Part shown: piece after piece, positions 8,904 to 18,355 of the stretch
Numbering within the stretch: the stretch's first letter is position 1
Layout of the letters: every line of letters begins with the position of its first letter
Made by a program: the position numbers and the translations under genes
The notes under the pieces: model-generated
What the model was told of the DNA's origin: nothing
Seen by the model: only the letters and a program-made list of their open reading frames with translations
The model's database searches: none
Origin: Paraburkholderia sp. SG-MS1
GTDB taxonomy: Bacteria; Pseudomonadota; Gammaproteobacteria; Burkholderiales; Burkholderiaceae
Direction: 5' to 3'
Assembly: GCF_012275575.1 (NCBI RefSeq)
Contig: NZ_NPIH01000274.1
Location: 84,564 to 148,563 of the forward strand
Length of the DNA: 64,000 nt

Positions 8904-9018
8904 ACCAGAGTTGGCGCTTCAGCGCCTTACTCTGGTCCCATGCAAAGCGGTCGGCCGGAGTAAGTGCTTCAGCACTTACTCCGGCCCCATGCAAGGCCCT
9001 TGCTCTGGTCCCACGCAA
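8904..9018. repeat. REP-like hairpin cluster inside the operon
   Basis: Two hairpins share the core GCTTCAGC and the arms CC(A/G)GAGT...ACTC(T/C)GG. The first spans 8904-8936 with slight mismatch. The second is a perfect 16-bp stem with a 2-nt loop at 8953-8986. Each is followed by a direct repeat of the form CTTACTCTGGTCCCATGCAA: 8926-8945, 8975-8994, and a third, diverged copy at 8999-9018. The block fills the gap between the binding-protein and permease genes. This is the organisation of intergenic REP/BIME elements, which can stabilise upstream mRNA and lower expression of the downstream permeases relative to the binding protein. Confidence 0.75.
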
Positions 9019-9068
9019 GATAGTTGCCAACAAATACAACGGCAAAGCGGCCCCCAGGCCGCGCCCGT

Positions 9069-10325
9069 TCACTTCTTGTAGATCCGCTTGCGCGTCTGCT
9101 CGAGTTGCGCGAGCACGTCGTCGAGCTTGGTGGGATCGGAGACGAACTGTTGCATCCCCTTCATCCCCTCGTCGGCCATTTCCTTGGTCATATCCCGATC
9201 GTAGAACTGCGCAATGCCGCCCTTCGTATTCGCGAGAATCTGGAAGCCGATCTTCGAGATCGGGTCTTCAGGTTCGGGCGACTTGCTGTTCGCCGACAGC
9301 GAGCCGAGCCCGGTCGCCAGTTGCGCGCCGATCTGCGGCGTTTCGACGAAGGCGAGGAACGCGTGCGCATCCGCCTTGTTCTTCGCTTTCGACGGGATAT
9401 GCAGCGATTCGACCGGGCCATCTTCCGCCGTCGGCACCTTCGGGTCGATCACCGGGAACTGGAAGTAGCCCATTTGCGGCTTCACGTTCGCCGGGAAACC
9501 AGCCGTGATGAAGGTGCCCATCAGCATCATCGCGGCCTTGCCCTGGAACAGGAACGGCTGCACCGAGTCCAGATCGTAGGAGAGCGAATTGTCGATGAAA
9601 TAGCCGGCGTCCAGCAGTTGCTTCCATGTCGTGTAGACCTTCTTCACGCGCGGATCGGTGTACGGAATCTCACCGGCCATCAGCTTCTGATGGAACGCAT
9701 TGCCGTTCAGACGCAGGTCGAGATAATCGAACCAGCCGGCGAGCGTCCACGCGTCACGGCCTGCGACGGCGATCGGCGTGATACCCGCGGCTTTCAGCTT
9801 CTTCGCAGCGTCGAGAAACTCATCCCACGTTTTCGGCTCGCCCTTCACGCCGGCTTTATCGAGCAGATCCTTGCGATAGAACATGCCCCACGAGTAGTAC
9901 ACCGTCGGCGCGGCGTATTGCTTGCCCTTATACGACGACGCTTCTTTGGTCGACGCATACATGTCGTTCCAGCCGTTCTTCGCCCAATCGCCGCTCAGAT
10001 CTTCGAACAGGCCGCGCTGCGCGTAATACGCCATCCGCTCGCCGTCATGCCAGTTGACGATATCGGGCGCGACGGTGGAGAGCCAGCCGGGCAACTGCAC
10101 CTTGTACGCCTCTTCATCGATGAACGACACTTTCACGTCCACCCCGGGATGCGTCTTCTTGAACTGGTCGATCACCGACTGCCACACCGCGCGTTGGCTT
10201 GCGCCCTTGAACGCGATATTCACCGCGAGCGTACCGGCCTGCGAAGCCGTGCTGACGACCGATGCCCCCGCTGCCGCCGCAGCCAACGCGAATGCCAACA
10301 GAATCTTGCGTGGTTTCAGTTTCAT
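9069..10325 (-). CDS. sugar ABC transporter substrate-binding protein
   Basis: The 418-aa product begins with a typical signal peptide (KPRKILLAFALAAAAAG, likely cleaved after STASQA near residue 30). The rest has the extracellular solute-binding protein family 1 pattern: LAVNIAFKG, FKKTHPGVDVKVSF, a central WDEFLDAAKKLKAAGITPIA, and AAMMLMGTFITAGFPANVKP. It should capture an oligosaccharide or galactoside in the periplasm for the two permeases. AAGGAGACAG precedes ATG 10325. It sits directly downstream of the beta-galactosidase gene. The exact ligand cannot be read from sequence. Confidence 0.92.
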   Translation of the reverse strand: MKLKPRKILLAFALAAAAAGASVVSTASQAGTLAVNIAFKGASQRAVWQSVIDQFKKTHPGVDVKVSFIDEEAYKVQLPGWLSTVAPDIVNWHDGERMAYYAQRGLFEDLSGDWAKNGWNDMYASTKEASSYKGKQYAAPTVYYSWGMFYRKDLLDKAGVKGEPKTWDEFLDAAKKLKAAGITPIAVAGRDAWTLAGWFDYLDLRLNGNAFHQKLMAGEIPYTDPRVKKVYTTWKQLLDAGYFIDNSLSYDLDSVQPFLFQGKAAMMLMGTFITAGFPANVKPQMGYFQFPVIDPKVPTAEDGPVESLHIPSKAKNKADAHAFLAFVETPQIGAQLATGLGSLSANSKSPEPEDPISKIGFQILANTKGGIAQFYDRDMTKEMADEGMKGMQQFVSDPTKLDDVLAQLEQTRKRIYKK

Positions 10326-10408
10326 GCTGCCTGTCTCCTTTATGCCTTGATTGAGCGTCGTTGTTTGTTACTGCGTGGAATCCTCTTCAAGCTCCTCGCT
10401 TCGGCGCA

Positions 10409-12394
10409 TCAGCGCGACCGGTAGACTGCCACATCTTGCGGCGCGAGCGTGCGTGAACCGATCACGAAAGCGTCGTCAGCCACGTCACCGAGCGTATGAA
10501 TGGCGTCGCCGTAGTTGAACGCGTAGGTCAACGCGCCGCGCCGGGCGACGCGCACGCTCTCACCAAGTTGCATAGTCGCGACACCGGCCTCCTGCGCGAT
10601 CCGCTCGAACAGTCGCACCGTGAGCGCGTCGTCGAACAGACTCGCAAAGTAATGAAACGCGCCGCCGCGCACATACGCGGGATGGCCATCCGCAAAACGG
10701 GCGCGCACGTCGAGCGCGGCTGCCCCATCGCTATCGATGAAATCGCGCCAGTGACGCGCGTAGCCGTCGTCATTGCCCGTCTTTTTGCTGTCAGCGAGAC
10801 GCACGCCGTCGGTCACATTCGGCCGCATCGATTCGACACGCCACACGCGCGCCGGCAGCACGGAGGCCAGCGGGCCCGGCGGCAGCTTCGCCGGAATCCG
10901 CAGTTCGGGCGTCTTCGAACCGGTACGCGGACCGAGCACCACCTGCGCGCCCGAGCGGGCGAGGCGCGCCGCGAAATCGTCGGGCACGACCGGCAACGGC
11001 GGCACGACAATCAGACTGTAGCCATCGAACGGCGCGTTCACCGGCACGACGTCGACATCGAGGCCGAGTGCACGCAACGCCGAGTAATACTCGAACGCGA
11101 AGCGCGGATAGTGAAAGTCCGCCCCTTGCGGATGAATCTCGAACAGCCACTTCGCCTCGTAGTCATAGACGAGCGCGACCTTCGAACGGATTGTGGCGTT
11201 GGCATCGGCATTCGCGGCGAGCACCGTGCGAATCTCGTCCGCCACCTGAGCCGCCTCGTTGCCGCCGACGTCGAGCCGGTTGTCCGGCGTGTTCAGCCCC
11301 GCGTGCATCTGTTCCTGCGCGAACGGCGCCTGACGCCAGCGGAAGTACGACACGCAGCCCGCGCCGTGCGCGAACGCCTCCCAACTCCACAAGCGCACCA
11401 TACCCGGCAGCGGCGCCGGATTCCACAGCGCCCAGTTCACCGGACCCGGCTGTTGCTCCATCACCCAGAACGGCAGCTTCGACATGCCGCGATACACGTC
11501 GTGATTGAACGACGCGAAGTCGGGATGGCCGCTGCGCAGCCAGCGCGCCTTCACGTCCGGCGCGAACCATTGCTCTTCGAGCGCGCCGAGCGGATAGCTG
11601 TCCCAGCTCGCGACGTCGAGATCGGCCGCAACCTTGTAGTGATCGAACTCGGTGAAGAGCTGCATGAAGTTGTGCGCGACCGGGCGGCCCGGCGAATGCG
11701 CGCGAATGATCTCGACCTGCATGCGGTTGTAGCGCACCACTTCGTCGGAAGCGAAACGCCGGTAATCGAGGCGGTGGGAAGGATGCGCTTCGGTGACTGT
11801 TGCCACCGGTGCGTCGATCTCATCGAAGCTGCGGTACTCCATGCTCCAGAACACCGTGCCCCACGCGTCGTTCAATGCCTCAATCGTGCGATAGCGTGCC
11901 TTCAGCCATTCGCGAAAGCGCTGCACGGCCGCCGGCGAATAGCTGACTACCGTGTGATGGCAGCCAAACTCGTTGTCGGTCTGCCAGTACGCGACTGCCG
12001 GATGCTTGCCGTAACGCTCGGCCACCGCCGTGCAGATGCGTTGCGATTCTTCGAAATACGACGGCGACGAAAAATCATAATGACGCCGCGAGCCGAATGC
12101 GCGCGGCCGTCCGTCTGCGCCGATCGGAAGAATGTCAGGATAACGATCGATCAGCCACTTGGGCGGCGTTGCGGTCGGCGTGCACATGACGATCTTCAGC
12201 CCGGCCGCGCCCAGCACGTCGATCGCGCGATCAAGCCAGCCCCAGTCGTATTCGCCGGGCGTCGGCTCCATACGGCTCCATGCGAATTCGGCGATCCGCA
12301 CCTGCTCGATGCCGAGCGCTTTCATGCGGCGGGCGTCGTCTTCCCACATCGACTCCGGCCAGTGTTCCGGGTAATAACAGACTCCAAGGCGCAT
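10409..12394 (-). CDS. beta-galactosidase, glycoside hydrolase family 42
   Basis: The 661-aa product matches GH42 in length and motifs: N-terminal [19 protein letters not shown], the acid/base Glu142 in [10 protein letters not shown], and the nucleophile Glu313 in [12 protein letters not shown]. The TIM barrel occupies about residues 1-380, followed by the trimerisation domain ([14 protein letters not shown]...) and a small C-terminal beta domain. No signal peptide is present, so hydrolysis is cytoplasmic, after import by the linked ABC transporter. It begins 17 nt after the ATPase gene stop. GH42 enzymes cleave terminal beta-galactosides, often plant-derived galacto-oligosaccharides rather than lactose. 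Confidence 0.94.
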   Translation of the reverse strand: MRLGVCYYPEHWPESMWEDDARRMKALGIEQVRIAEFAWSRMEPTPGEYDWGWLDRAIDVLGAAGLKIVMCTPTATPPKWLIDRYPDILPIGADGRPRAFGSRRHYDFSSPSYFEESQRICTAVAERYGKHPAVAYWQTDNEFGCHHTVVSYSPAAVQRFREWLKARYRTIEALNDAWGTVFWSMEYRSFDEIDAPVATVTEAHPSHRLDYRRFASDEVVRYNRMQVEIIRAHSPGRPVAHNFMQLFTEFDHYKVAADLDVASWDSYPLGALEEQWFAPDVKARWLRSGHPDFASFNHDVYRGMSKLPFWVMEQQPGPVNWALWNPAPLPGMVRLWSWEAFAHGAGCVSYFRWRQAPFAQEQMHAGLNTPDNRLDVGGNEAAQVADEIRTVLAANADANATIRSKVALVYDYEAKWLFEIHPQGADFHYPRFAFEYYSALRALGLDVDVVPVNAPFDGYSLIVVPPLPVVPDDFAARLARSGAQVVLGPRTGSKTPELRIPAKLPPGPLASVLPARVWRVESMRPNVTDGVRLADSKKTGNDDGYARHWRDFIDSDGAAALDVRARFADGHPAYVRGGAFHYFASLFDDALTVRLFERIAQEAGVATMQLGESVRVARRGALTYAFNYGDAIHTLGDVADDAFVIGSRTLAPQDVAVYRSR

Positions 12395-12411
12395 CCCAAT
12401 GTCCCCTAACG

Positions 12412-13575
12412 TTATGCGTAGTGTTCGACGGATTCGAGCGAAACGGCCGCAAAGCCGTCTTCTGTAAACAGATGGCAGGCGACGCGGGGTACGCGCAAGT
12501 GCGCAGCGTCCCCGGGTACCAGGCGCGTATCGCCCGGCGCTTTGGCGATCAGCACGGCGCCGCCGGGCTGATCGAGGTGAACGTAGCTGTGTTCGCCGAG
12601 TTGCTCGACGAGCGATACGGTGCGCGCGAGCACACCGTCGGCAGACCCGGCAGTTGAAGCGGACGATGCGTCGACGAACTCCAGATGCTCGGGACGTACG
12701 CCGAGCGTGACCGTTTGCCCGCTTTGCAGCCCTTCGCCGCTGACCGGCACGCGCAAGTCTTCAGCGGTGTGGTCGAGCATGATGGCCACGCCTTGCGGAT
12801 CGATCGACGTCACTTTGCCCGGCAGGAAATTCATCCGGGGCGAGCCGATGAAACCGGCCACGAAGCGGCTCTTCGGACGGTGATACAACTCGAGCGGCGC
12901 GCCGATCTGCGCCACGCTACCGTAGCGCTCGGTGTCCTTGCCTGCATGCAGCAGCACGATCTTGTCGGCGAGCGTCATCGCCTCGATCTGGTCGTGCGTC
13001 ACGTAGACCACGCTCGCCTTGGCGAACTGCTTGTGCAGCCGCGCGATCTCGACACGGGTCTGCCCGCGCAACGTAGCGTCGAGATTGGACAACGGTTCGT
13101 CGAACAGAAACACGCCGGGCTCGCGCACGATGGCCCGGCCGATCGCGACGCGCTGCCGCTGCCCGCCCGACAATGCCTTGGGCCGCCGTTCGAGCAACGC
13201 CTCGAGTTGCAGGATGCGCGCGGCTTCACGCACCTTGCGGTCGATTTCGTCTTTCGGGGTTTTGGCGAGCTTGAGGCCGAAGGCCATGTTCTCGAACACC
13301 GTCATGTGCGGAAACAGCGCGTAGCTCTGGAACACCATCGCCACGCCGCGCTGCGCAGCGGGTACGTCGTTGACGAGCTTGCCGCCGATCGACAGGTCGC
13401 CGTCGCTGACGTCTTCGAGACCGGCGATCATCCGCAGCAAGGTGGACTTGCCGCACCCCGACGGGCCGAGAAACACGCAGAACTCGTTCTCCGCGATCTC
13501 GAGATCGACGTCGCGGATCACCAGCGCGCCATCGCCATACGCCTTCTGCACCCCTCTTAACGAAATGCTCGCCAT
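12412..13575 (-). CDS. sugar ABC transporter ATPase, UgpC/MalK type
   Basis: The 387-aa product has Walker [10 protein letters not shown] (about residues 37-45), the Q-loop in [12 protein letters not shown], signature [14 protein letters not shown], Walker [13 protein letters not shown] and the H-loop Y-V-T-H-D. A C-terminal TOBE/OB regulatory domain (about 240-387) marks the MalK/UgpC/MsmX class. It is first in the galactoside operon, next to the divergent LacI-type regulator, so it is likely controlled by the palindrome at 13613-13628. It powers the two permeases at 7046-8886. Confidence 0.93.
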   Translation of the reverse strand: MASISLRGVQKAYGDGALVIRDVDLEIAENEFCVFLGPSGCGKSTLLRMIAGLEDVSDGDLSIGGKLVNDVPAAQRGVAMVFQSYALFPHMTVFENMAFGLKLAKTPKDEIDRKVREAARILQLEALLERRPKALSGGQRQRVAIGRAIVREPGVFLFDEPLSNLDATLRGQTRVEIARLHKQFAKASVVYVTHDQIEAMTLADKIVLLHAGKDTERYGSVAQIGAPLELYHRPKSRFVAGFIGSPRMNFLPGKVTSIDPQGVAIMLDHTAEDLRVPVSGEGLQSGQTVTLGVRPEHLEFVDASSASTAGSADGVLARTVSLVEQLGEHSYVHLDQPGGAVLIAKAPGDTRLVPGDAAHLRVPRVACHLFTEDGFAAVSLESVEHYA

Positions 13576-13587
13576 TGCATCGACTCC

Positions 13588-13628
13588 GTGATTTAATCAC
13601 CTCGAAGTCGGAGATTAAGCGCTTAATC
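13588..13628. promoter_or_regulatory. probable LacI-family operator, with a second dyad nearer the ATPase start
   Basis: GATTAAGCGCTTAATC at 13613-13628 is a perfect 16-bp palindrome with a central CG, the classical form of LacI/GalR-family operators. It lies 37 nt upstream of the ATPase start and in the divergent gap to the LacI-type regulator gene. A second odd dyad, GTGATT-T-AATCAC, lies at 13588-13600. Repression of the operon and autoregulation are inferred. Confidence 0.75.
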
Positions 13629-13630
13629 AG

Positions 13631-13670
13631 CGGACCCGAAAAAATCGATCGCTTGCGATCGTTGGGTCCG
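13631..13670. repeat. nested inverted repeat in the divergent region
   Basis: The outer arms CGGACCC (13631-13637) and GGGTCCG (13664-13670) enclose a perfect hairpin, CGATCGC-TT-GCGATCG (13646-13661). It lies beside the LacI-type operator in the leader of the regulator gene and could be an attenuating RNA structure or a second protein-binding site. Confidence 0.6.
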
Positions 13671-13766
13671 GCCGGTCTCCGATATCGATTGTTTGTGCGA
13701 CAGATGGTGCCGCGCCTTGCGCCGCGACGCAAATGTCGAACAGCCATCCCAAATATTGAAAACACC

Positions 13767-14798
13767 ATGCCCACACTTAGCGAAGTCGCGCGTCATGCCG
13801 GCGTCACCCCTGCGACCGTCTCGAACGTGTTGCGCAACCGCGGCCGCGTCGGTGCGACGACCCGGCAGCGGGTGCTCGATGCCGTCGAGGCGCTTGGCTA
13901 TCGCCCGCATCTGGCCGCCCGCGCGCTCGCCGAAGGCCGCGCGCCGACGCTTGCGCTGATGGTATCGAGCATCGCCAATCCGTTCTATCCGGAGTTCGCG
14001 CTCGCCGTCGAACGCGCGGCGCGCACGAGCGGCCATTTCGTGATCATCTGCAATACGAACGAAGATCCGTTGAGCGGCCGCGCGTATCTCGACCAGATTG
14101 CAGGCACGCTGTCCGAGGGCGTGCTCGTGACGAACGCAAATCTCGACTTCGCCGACCTTCATACGACCGAAGCGCGCGGCACGCCAGTGGTGCTGTGCAT
14201 GTGGGAACGGCCGCACGAACCGCCCGGGCTGCCGTGCGTCGCGGTCGACTTCCGGCGCGCCGGCGAACTGGCCGGCGCGCATCTGCTGGAACTTGGGCAT
14301 CGGCGGATCGGCGCAATTGTCGGCAGCAAGGCTTCGGGCATTCATGCGGCCCGCTACGAGGGTTTCGTCGATGCGCTGCGCGCGGCGGGCGCGCCGAAGA
14401 ACCGCGTCCGGCATGCGGCCGATACGATTCATGGCGGCTACGTCGCGGCGCGTGCGCTGCTCGAAGCCGATCCAAAGCTCACCGCGATCTTCGCGACCAA
14501 CGACCTGCCTGCGCTCGGCGCGATGCACGCCGCCGCCGATCTCGGCTTGAGCGTTCCCGGCGAGCTGTCAGTGATCGGCATCACCGACATTCAACTCGCG
14601 CGCGACTCGCGGCCCGCGTTGACCACAGTGGCCGTACCTACGGTCGAGGTGGCTGGACTGGCAGTCTCGCTGCTGCGCGAGCTGATCGAGTCGTCGTATG
14701 GCCAGGCAAGGCGCGGCGCAGCCGACGTGCCGATGCGGGTCTCTTCCCCGCCCGAACTTGTCGTGCGGGCCTCCACGGGTGCGCCGCGCGCGCGGTGA
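13767..14798 (+). CDS. LacI-family transcriptional regulator of the galactoside operon
   Basis: The 343-aa product opens with the canonical LacI helix-turn-helix, TLSEVARHAGVTPATVSNVL, followed by the hinge helix region RPHLAARALAEGRAPTLALMVSS. A periplasmic-binding-protein-like effector domain follows to the end. The start at ATG 13767 places the HTH at residue 3, as usual; a longer frame upstream is spurious. It is divergent from the ATPase/GH42 operon with a LacI-type palindrome between them, so it most likely represses that operon until a galactoside-derived inducer binds. Confidence 0.93.
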   Translation: MPTLSEVARHAGVTPATVSNVLRNRGRVGATTRQRVLDAVEALGYRPHLAARALAEGRAPTLALMVSSIANPFYPEFALAVERAARTSGHFVIICNTNEDPLSGRAYLDQIAGTLSEGVLVTNANLDFADLHTTEARGTPVVLCMWERPHEPPGLPCVAVDFRRAGELAGAHLLELGHRRIGAIVGSKASGIHAARYEGFVDALRAAGAPKNRVRHAADTIHGGYVAARALLEADPKLTAIFATNDLPALGAMHAAADLGLSVPGELSVIGITDIQLARDSRPALTTVAVPTVEVAGLAVSLLRELIESSYGQARRGAADVPMRVSSPPELVVRASTGAPRAR

Positions 14799-15410
14799 TG
14801 CGGCCGTAAAAGCAGCGCAGTCTTTCATGATCGGCTGCCAATTCGTAGGGATGCCAGGAGTCGCGCAGCGGATGCTACAGCGCGTCGTCACGCAACTCGA
14901 GACGAAACGGCAAACGGTTCTGCCGCGACATCGACCTCTCCACGCGCTCGTATCTCGCCGCAACACGGCAGCGGCAATCACCTCGCCGCCACCGCGTTCG
15001 CTGCGCACGTCACGGTTCGCTCAATAGCCACGCGACGCCTACCGTTTTCCGGCAAAAATCGCATCATTCAGACGTCAAACACCTTTCGAATGAGCCAGGA
15101 CTTTCCCGAAGCCCTGATCCTTCACCTTGCAGCGCACCACAGCCTGTAAGCCTCTCCCGACAAGGGCTGCCGCCTCGCGGCGTGCTCGCGCGCGTCAACG
15201 TCCCGGCGAAATTCTGCCTTGACGCAAGTCAGCACGCCTGCTGTACTAAATCAACCAAAGTGATTTAGGGGAGCAGTGTTCACCGTCACCGCCACGAGCG
15301 GCCACTTCACATCAACGCAATAACCCTGGTTGTCGACCGGCAGCGTTTCGCATCCGCCGCCGGCAGCCAGTAGTGCAGAACGTCGTCGCCAACAACCGGA
15401 GGAGCGTCCC
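14799..15410. other. intergenic region ahead of the frc operon
   Basis: About 600 nt without a convincing gene; open frames here are short and lack good starts. It should contain the frc promoter. The clearest element is the dyad at 15246-15268 (separate entry). I see no intrinsic terminator after the LacI-type gene. Confidence 0.5.
15246..15268. promoter_or_regulatory. inverted repeat, probable ROK-regulator operator
   Basis: CTAAATCA-N7-TGATTTAG is a perfect 8-bp dyad with a 7-nt spacer, 142 nt upstream of the binding-protein start codon. Its size and AT-rich arms resemble NagC/Mlc/XylR-type ROK operators, and a ROK regulator is encoded at the end of this operon. The link is inferred. Confidence 0.6.
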
Positions 15411-16415
15411 ATGAATCAGCATTCCCGCAGGCATCCTGTCGTCAGGAAAATCGTGTCGATGTGCGTCGCGGCATCGGCGGTGTGGTGTGCGAGCGCGAGC
15501 CAGGCCGCCGACCAGCCGGTCGTCGGCCTGATCACCAAGACCGACACCAACCCGTTCTTCGTGAAGATGAAACAGGGTGCCGAAGCGGCCGCCTCGAAAA
15601 GCGGCGCGAAACTGATCAGCGCCGCCGGCAAGTTCGACGGCGACAACGCAAGCCAGGTCACCGCGATCGAAAACATGATGACGGCCGGCGCGAAAGCGAT
15701 TCTGATCACGCCGAGCGACACAAAGGCAATCGTGCCGAGCATCAGAAAAGCACGCGCCGCCGGCGTGATGGTGGTCGCACTCGATACGCCGACCGATCCG
15801 CAGGACGCCACCGACGCCCTCTTCGCTACCGACAACTTCAAGGCGGGCGTGCTGATCGGCAAATACGCAAAGGCCGCGCTGAACGGCAAACCCGCGAAGA
15901 TCGCCACGCTCGATCTCGCGCCCGGCGTATCGGTCGGCGTGCTGCGTCATAACGGCTTTCTGGAAGGCTTCGGTGTGAAGGAAGGCGACCCGTCGGTCGT
16001 CTGCAGCCAGGATACGCGCGGCGATCAGGCGAAGGGCCAGACGGCGATGGAGAACTGCCTGCAGAAATCGCCGGATATCAACGTGGTCTACACGATCAAC
16101 GAACCGGCCGCGGCGGGCGCGTATCGAGCGCTCAAGGCGGCGGGCAAGGACAAGAGCGTGATGATCGTTTCGATCGACGGTGGCTGCGAAGGCGTGCGCA
16201 ACGTGAAGGCCGGTTCGATCGCCGCGACCTCGCAGCAGTATCCGCTGAAGATGGCCGCACTCGGGGTGGACGCCGGGGTCGAGTACGCGAAGACCGGCAA
16301 GAAAGTCTCCGGCTATCAGGACACGGGCGTGACGCTGATTACCGACAAGCCGATGTCCGGCATCGACAGCAAGGATACGAAGTTCGGCCTCGACAACTGT
16401 TGGGGCAACAAGTAA
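15411..16415 (+). CDS. frcB: fructose-type ABC transporter substrate-binding protein
   Basis: The 334-aa product has a Sec signal peptide (cleavage after SASQA near residue 33) and a periplasmic-binding fold of the RbsB class. Motifs shared with rhizobial FrcB as I recall it include LITKTDTNPFFVKMK, LITPSDTKAIVPSI, VYTINEPAAAGAY, SIDGGCEGV and TSQQYPLKMAALG. A good ribosome-binding site (CGGAGGAG) precedes ATG 15411. It heads an operon with permease, ATPase and ROK regulator. FrcB proteins bind fructose and sometimes mannose or ribose; the ligand here is not proven. Confidence 0.88.
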   Translation: MNQHSRRHPVVRKIVSMCVAASAVWCASASQAADQPVVGLITKTDTNPFFVKMKQGAEAAASKSGAKLISAAGKFDGDNASQVTAIENMMTAGAKAILITPSDTKAIVPSIRKARAAGVMVVALDTPTDPQDATDALFATDNFKAGVLIGKYAKAALNGKPAKIATLDLAPGVSVGVLRHNGFLEGFGVKEGDPSVVCSQDTRGDQAKGQTAMENCLQKSPDINVVYTINEPAAAGAYRALKAAGKDKSVMIVSIDGGCEGVRNVKAGSIAATSQQYPLKMAALGVDAGVEYAKTGKKVSGYQDTGVTLITDKPMSGIDSKDTKFGLDNCWGNK

Positions 16416-16505
16416 CGCGCACTGTGTGACGTGCCCGCCGCGGCGGGCCGCAATCTGATTTGCCGCGTGGCCCGTATGGCACGCTCATGTATCGAGGACA
16501 TCATC

Positions 16506-17492
16506 ATGTCGACTCCTTCCGCGCCCGCGGGCCATTCACGCACTCTCGCCGACCGTCTGCCGTCGCTTGCCGAGGTCGGTCCGCTGATCGCGCTGGTGCT
16601 GGCATGCGGCTTCTTCATTTCGCAGAGCAGCCGCTTCCTGTCGTTCCAGAACCTCTCGCTGATCCTGCAACAGACCATGGTGGTCGCGGTCATTGCCATC
16701 GGTCAGACGTTGATCGTGCTGACTGGCGGTATCGATCTGTCGTGCGGCATGGTGATGGCGTTCGGCTCGATCATCATGACCAAATTCGCGGTCACGCTCG
16801 GCGTGCCGCCGATTCTCGCCATCCTGTGCGGGATCGCCGCGAGCACCTTGTTCGGCGCGCTCAACGGCGTATTGATCACGCGCATCAAACTGCCCGCCTT
16901 CATCGTCACGCTGGGGACGTTGAACATCGCGTTCGCGCTCACGCAGATCTATTCGAATGCGGAGAGCGTGTCGAACCTGCCCGACGCGATCATGTTCTTC
17001 GGCAACACGTTCAAGCTCGGTCCGGCGGACGTTACGTACGGCACCGTCCTCACGCTGCTGATGTATCTCGCCACCTGGTTCGTGCTGCGCGACACGGTGC
17101 CGGGGCGTCACTTATATGCGCTCGGCAACAACGCAGAAGCTGCGCGTTTGATGGGCCTCTCTTCGCAGAAGATCCTGCTCACGGTGTACTCGCTGGCCGG
17201 CGCGATCTACGGTATCGCCGCGCTGCTGTCGGTATCGCGCACGGGCGTCGGCGATCCGCAGGCGGGGCAAACCGAGAACCTCGACAGCATTACCGCGGTC
17301 GTGCTCGGCGGCACGAGTCTGTTCGGCGGACGCGGCTCGATTGTCGGCACCTTGCTCGGTGCGTTGATCGTCGGCGTGTTTCGCAATGGCTTGACGCTGA
17401 TCGGTGTTTCTTCGGTCTACCAGGTGTTGATCACCGGCATGCTGGTGATTCTCGCGGTGGCCGCGGACAAACTCTCTCACCGCCGCGGTTGA
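16506..17492 (+). CDS. frcC: fructose-type ABC transporter permease
   Basis: The 328-aa membrane protein belongs to the BPD_transp_2 (RbsC/AraH/XylH) class. It has about ten hydrophobic helices and the conserved stretches VLTGGIDLSCG, NGVLITRIKLPAFIVTLGT, YALGNNAEAARLMG and VLGGTSLFGGRGSIVGT. ATG 16506 has GAGGA upstream. As in its family, one protein probably forms a homodimeric pore. It lies 90 nt after the binding-protein gene and 34 nt before the ATPase gene. Confidence 0.9.
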   Translation: MSTPSAPAGHSRTLADRLPSLAEVGPLIALVLACGFFISQSSRFLSFQNLSLILQQTMVVAVIAIGQTLIVLTGGIDLSCGMVMAFGSIIMTKFAVTLGVPPILAILCGIAASTLFGALNGVLITRIKLPAFIVTLGTLNIAFALTQIYSNAESVSNLPDAIMFFGNTFKLGPADVTYGTVLTLLMYLATWFVLRDTVPGRHLYALGNNAEAARLMGLSSQKILLTVYSLAGAIYGIAALLSVSRTGVGDPQAGQTENLDSITAVVLGGTSLFGGRGSIVGTLLGALIVGVFRNGLTLIGVSSVYQVLITGMLVILAVAADKLSHRRG

Positions 17493-17526
17493 GTACTCAC
17501 GGCACTTGTCTTGCATGGAGCCCGTC

Positions 17527-18324
17527 ATGTCGACACCTATTTCCGCTTCCTCCACGATGCCCGTTCTGCAGGCGCGCGGACTCGTCAAACGTTATGGCAA
17601 CGTAACCGCGCTCGATGGTTGCGATTTCGAAGTGCTGCCCGGAGAAATTCTCGCGGTGATCGGCGACAACGGCGCAGGCAAATCGTCGTTGATCAAGGCG
17701 CTGTCCGGCGCGACCGTGCCGGACGAAGGCGAGATACTGCTCGACGGCAAACCGGTCAGATTCCGCAGCCCGCTGGATGCGCGCGCGCAAGGCATCGAAA
17801 CCGTGTACCAGGAACTCGCGGTCGCGCCGGCGATGAGCATCGCCGAGAACCTGTTCCTCGCCCGCGAACTGCTCAAGCCGGGCTGGCGCGGCTCGCTCTT
17901 CAAAATGATCGACAAGCGCCGCATGCTCGAAGAAGCGACTGCGCATATGAAGGACCTGCAGATCGGCATCCGTTCGATGCGCCAGGCGGTCGAAACGCTG
18001 TCGGGCGGCCAGCGTCAGGGCGTCGCGGTGGCGCGCAGCGCGGCCTTTGCACGCCACGTGGTGATTCTCGACGAACCCACCGCCGCGCTCGGCGTGAAGG
18101 AGGGCAACATGGTGCTCGAACTGATCCGGCGCGTGCGCGATCGCGGGCTACCGGTGATTCTCATCAGCCACAACATGCCGCACGTGTTCGAAGTCGCCGA
18201 TCGCATTCATATTCAACGGCTCGGCCGGCGCGCGGCGCTCGTCAACCGGAGCGATGTGCACATGTCGGAGGCGGTTGCGATCATGACTGGCGCAAAGGAA
18301 GCAGACGTCAAGGCGATTGCATGA
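17527..18324 (+). CDS. frcA: fructose-type ABC transporter ATP-binding protein
   Basis: The 265-aa product is a single nucleotide-binding domain, unlike the duplicated RbsA/XylG/AraG proteins; single-domain ATPases are typical of FrcA. Walker A is GDNGAGKSS, the signature is LSGGQRQGVAVARS, Walker B is VVILDEPTAALG, and the H-loop is LISHNMPHVFEVADR. ATG 17527 (MSTPISAS) has TGGAG upstream; an in-frame ATG-less extension to 17506 is less likely. The next gene starts 31 nt downstream of its stop. Confidence 0.9.
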   Translation: MSTPISASSTMPVLQARGLVKRYGNVTALDGCDFEVLPGEILAVIGDNGAGKSSLIKALSGATVPDEGEILLDGKPVRFRSPLDARAQGIETVYQELAVAPAMSIAENLFLARELLKPGWRGSLFKMIDKRRMLEEATAHMKDLQIGIRSMRQAVETLSGGQRQGVAVARSAAFARHVVILDEPTAALGVKEGNMVLELIRRVRDRGLPVILISHNMPHVFEVADRIHIQRLGRRAALVNRSDVHMSEAVAIMTGAKEADVKAIA

Positions 18325-18355
18325 CGCGCGCCTCCTGCTGAGCGGATTCGCGACG

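Noticed and set aside
8953-8986. Perfect hairpin considered as a simple terminator
   Set aside because: No T-run follows, a second hairpin of the same family lies beside it, and direct repeats flank both, which fits REP-like elements better.
10496-12409. 637-aa plus-strand open frame opposite beta-galactosidase
   Set aside because: Shadow; the minus strand has a complete GH42 sequence with both catalytic Glu.
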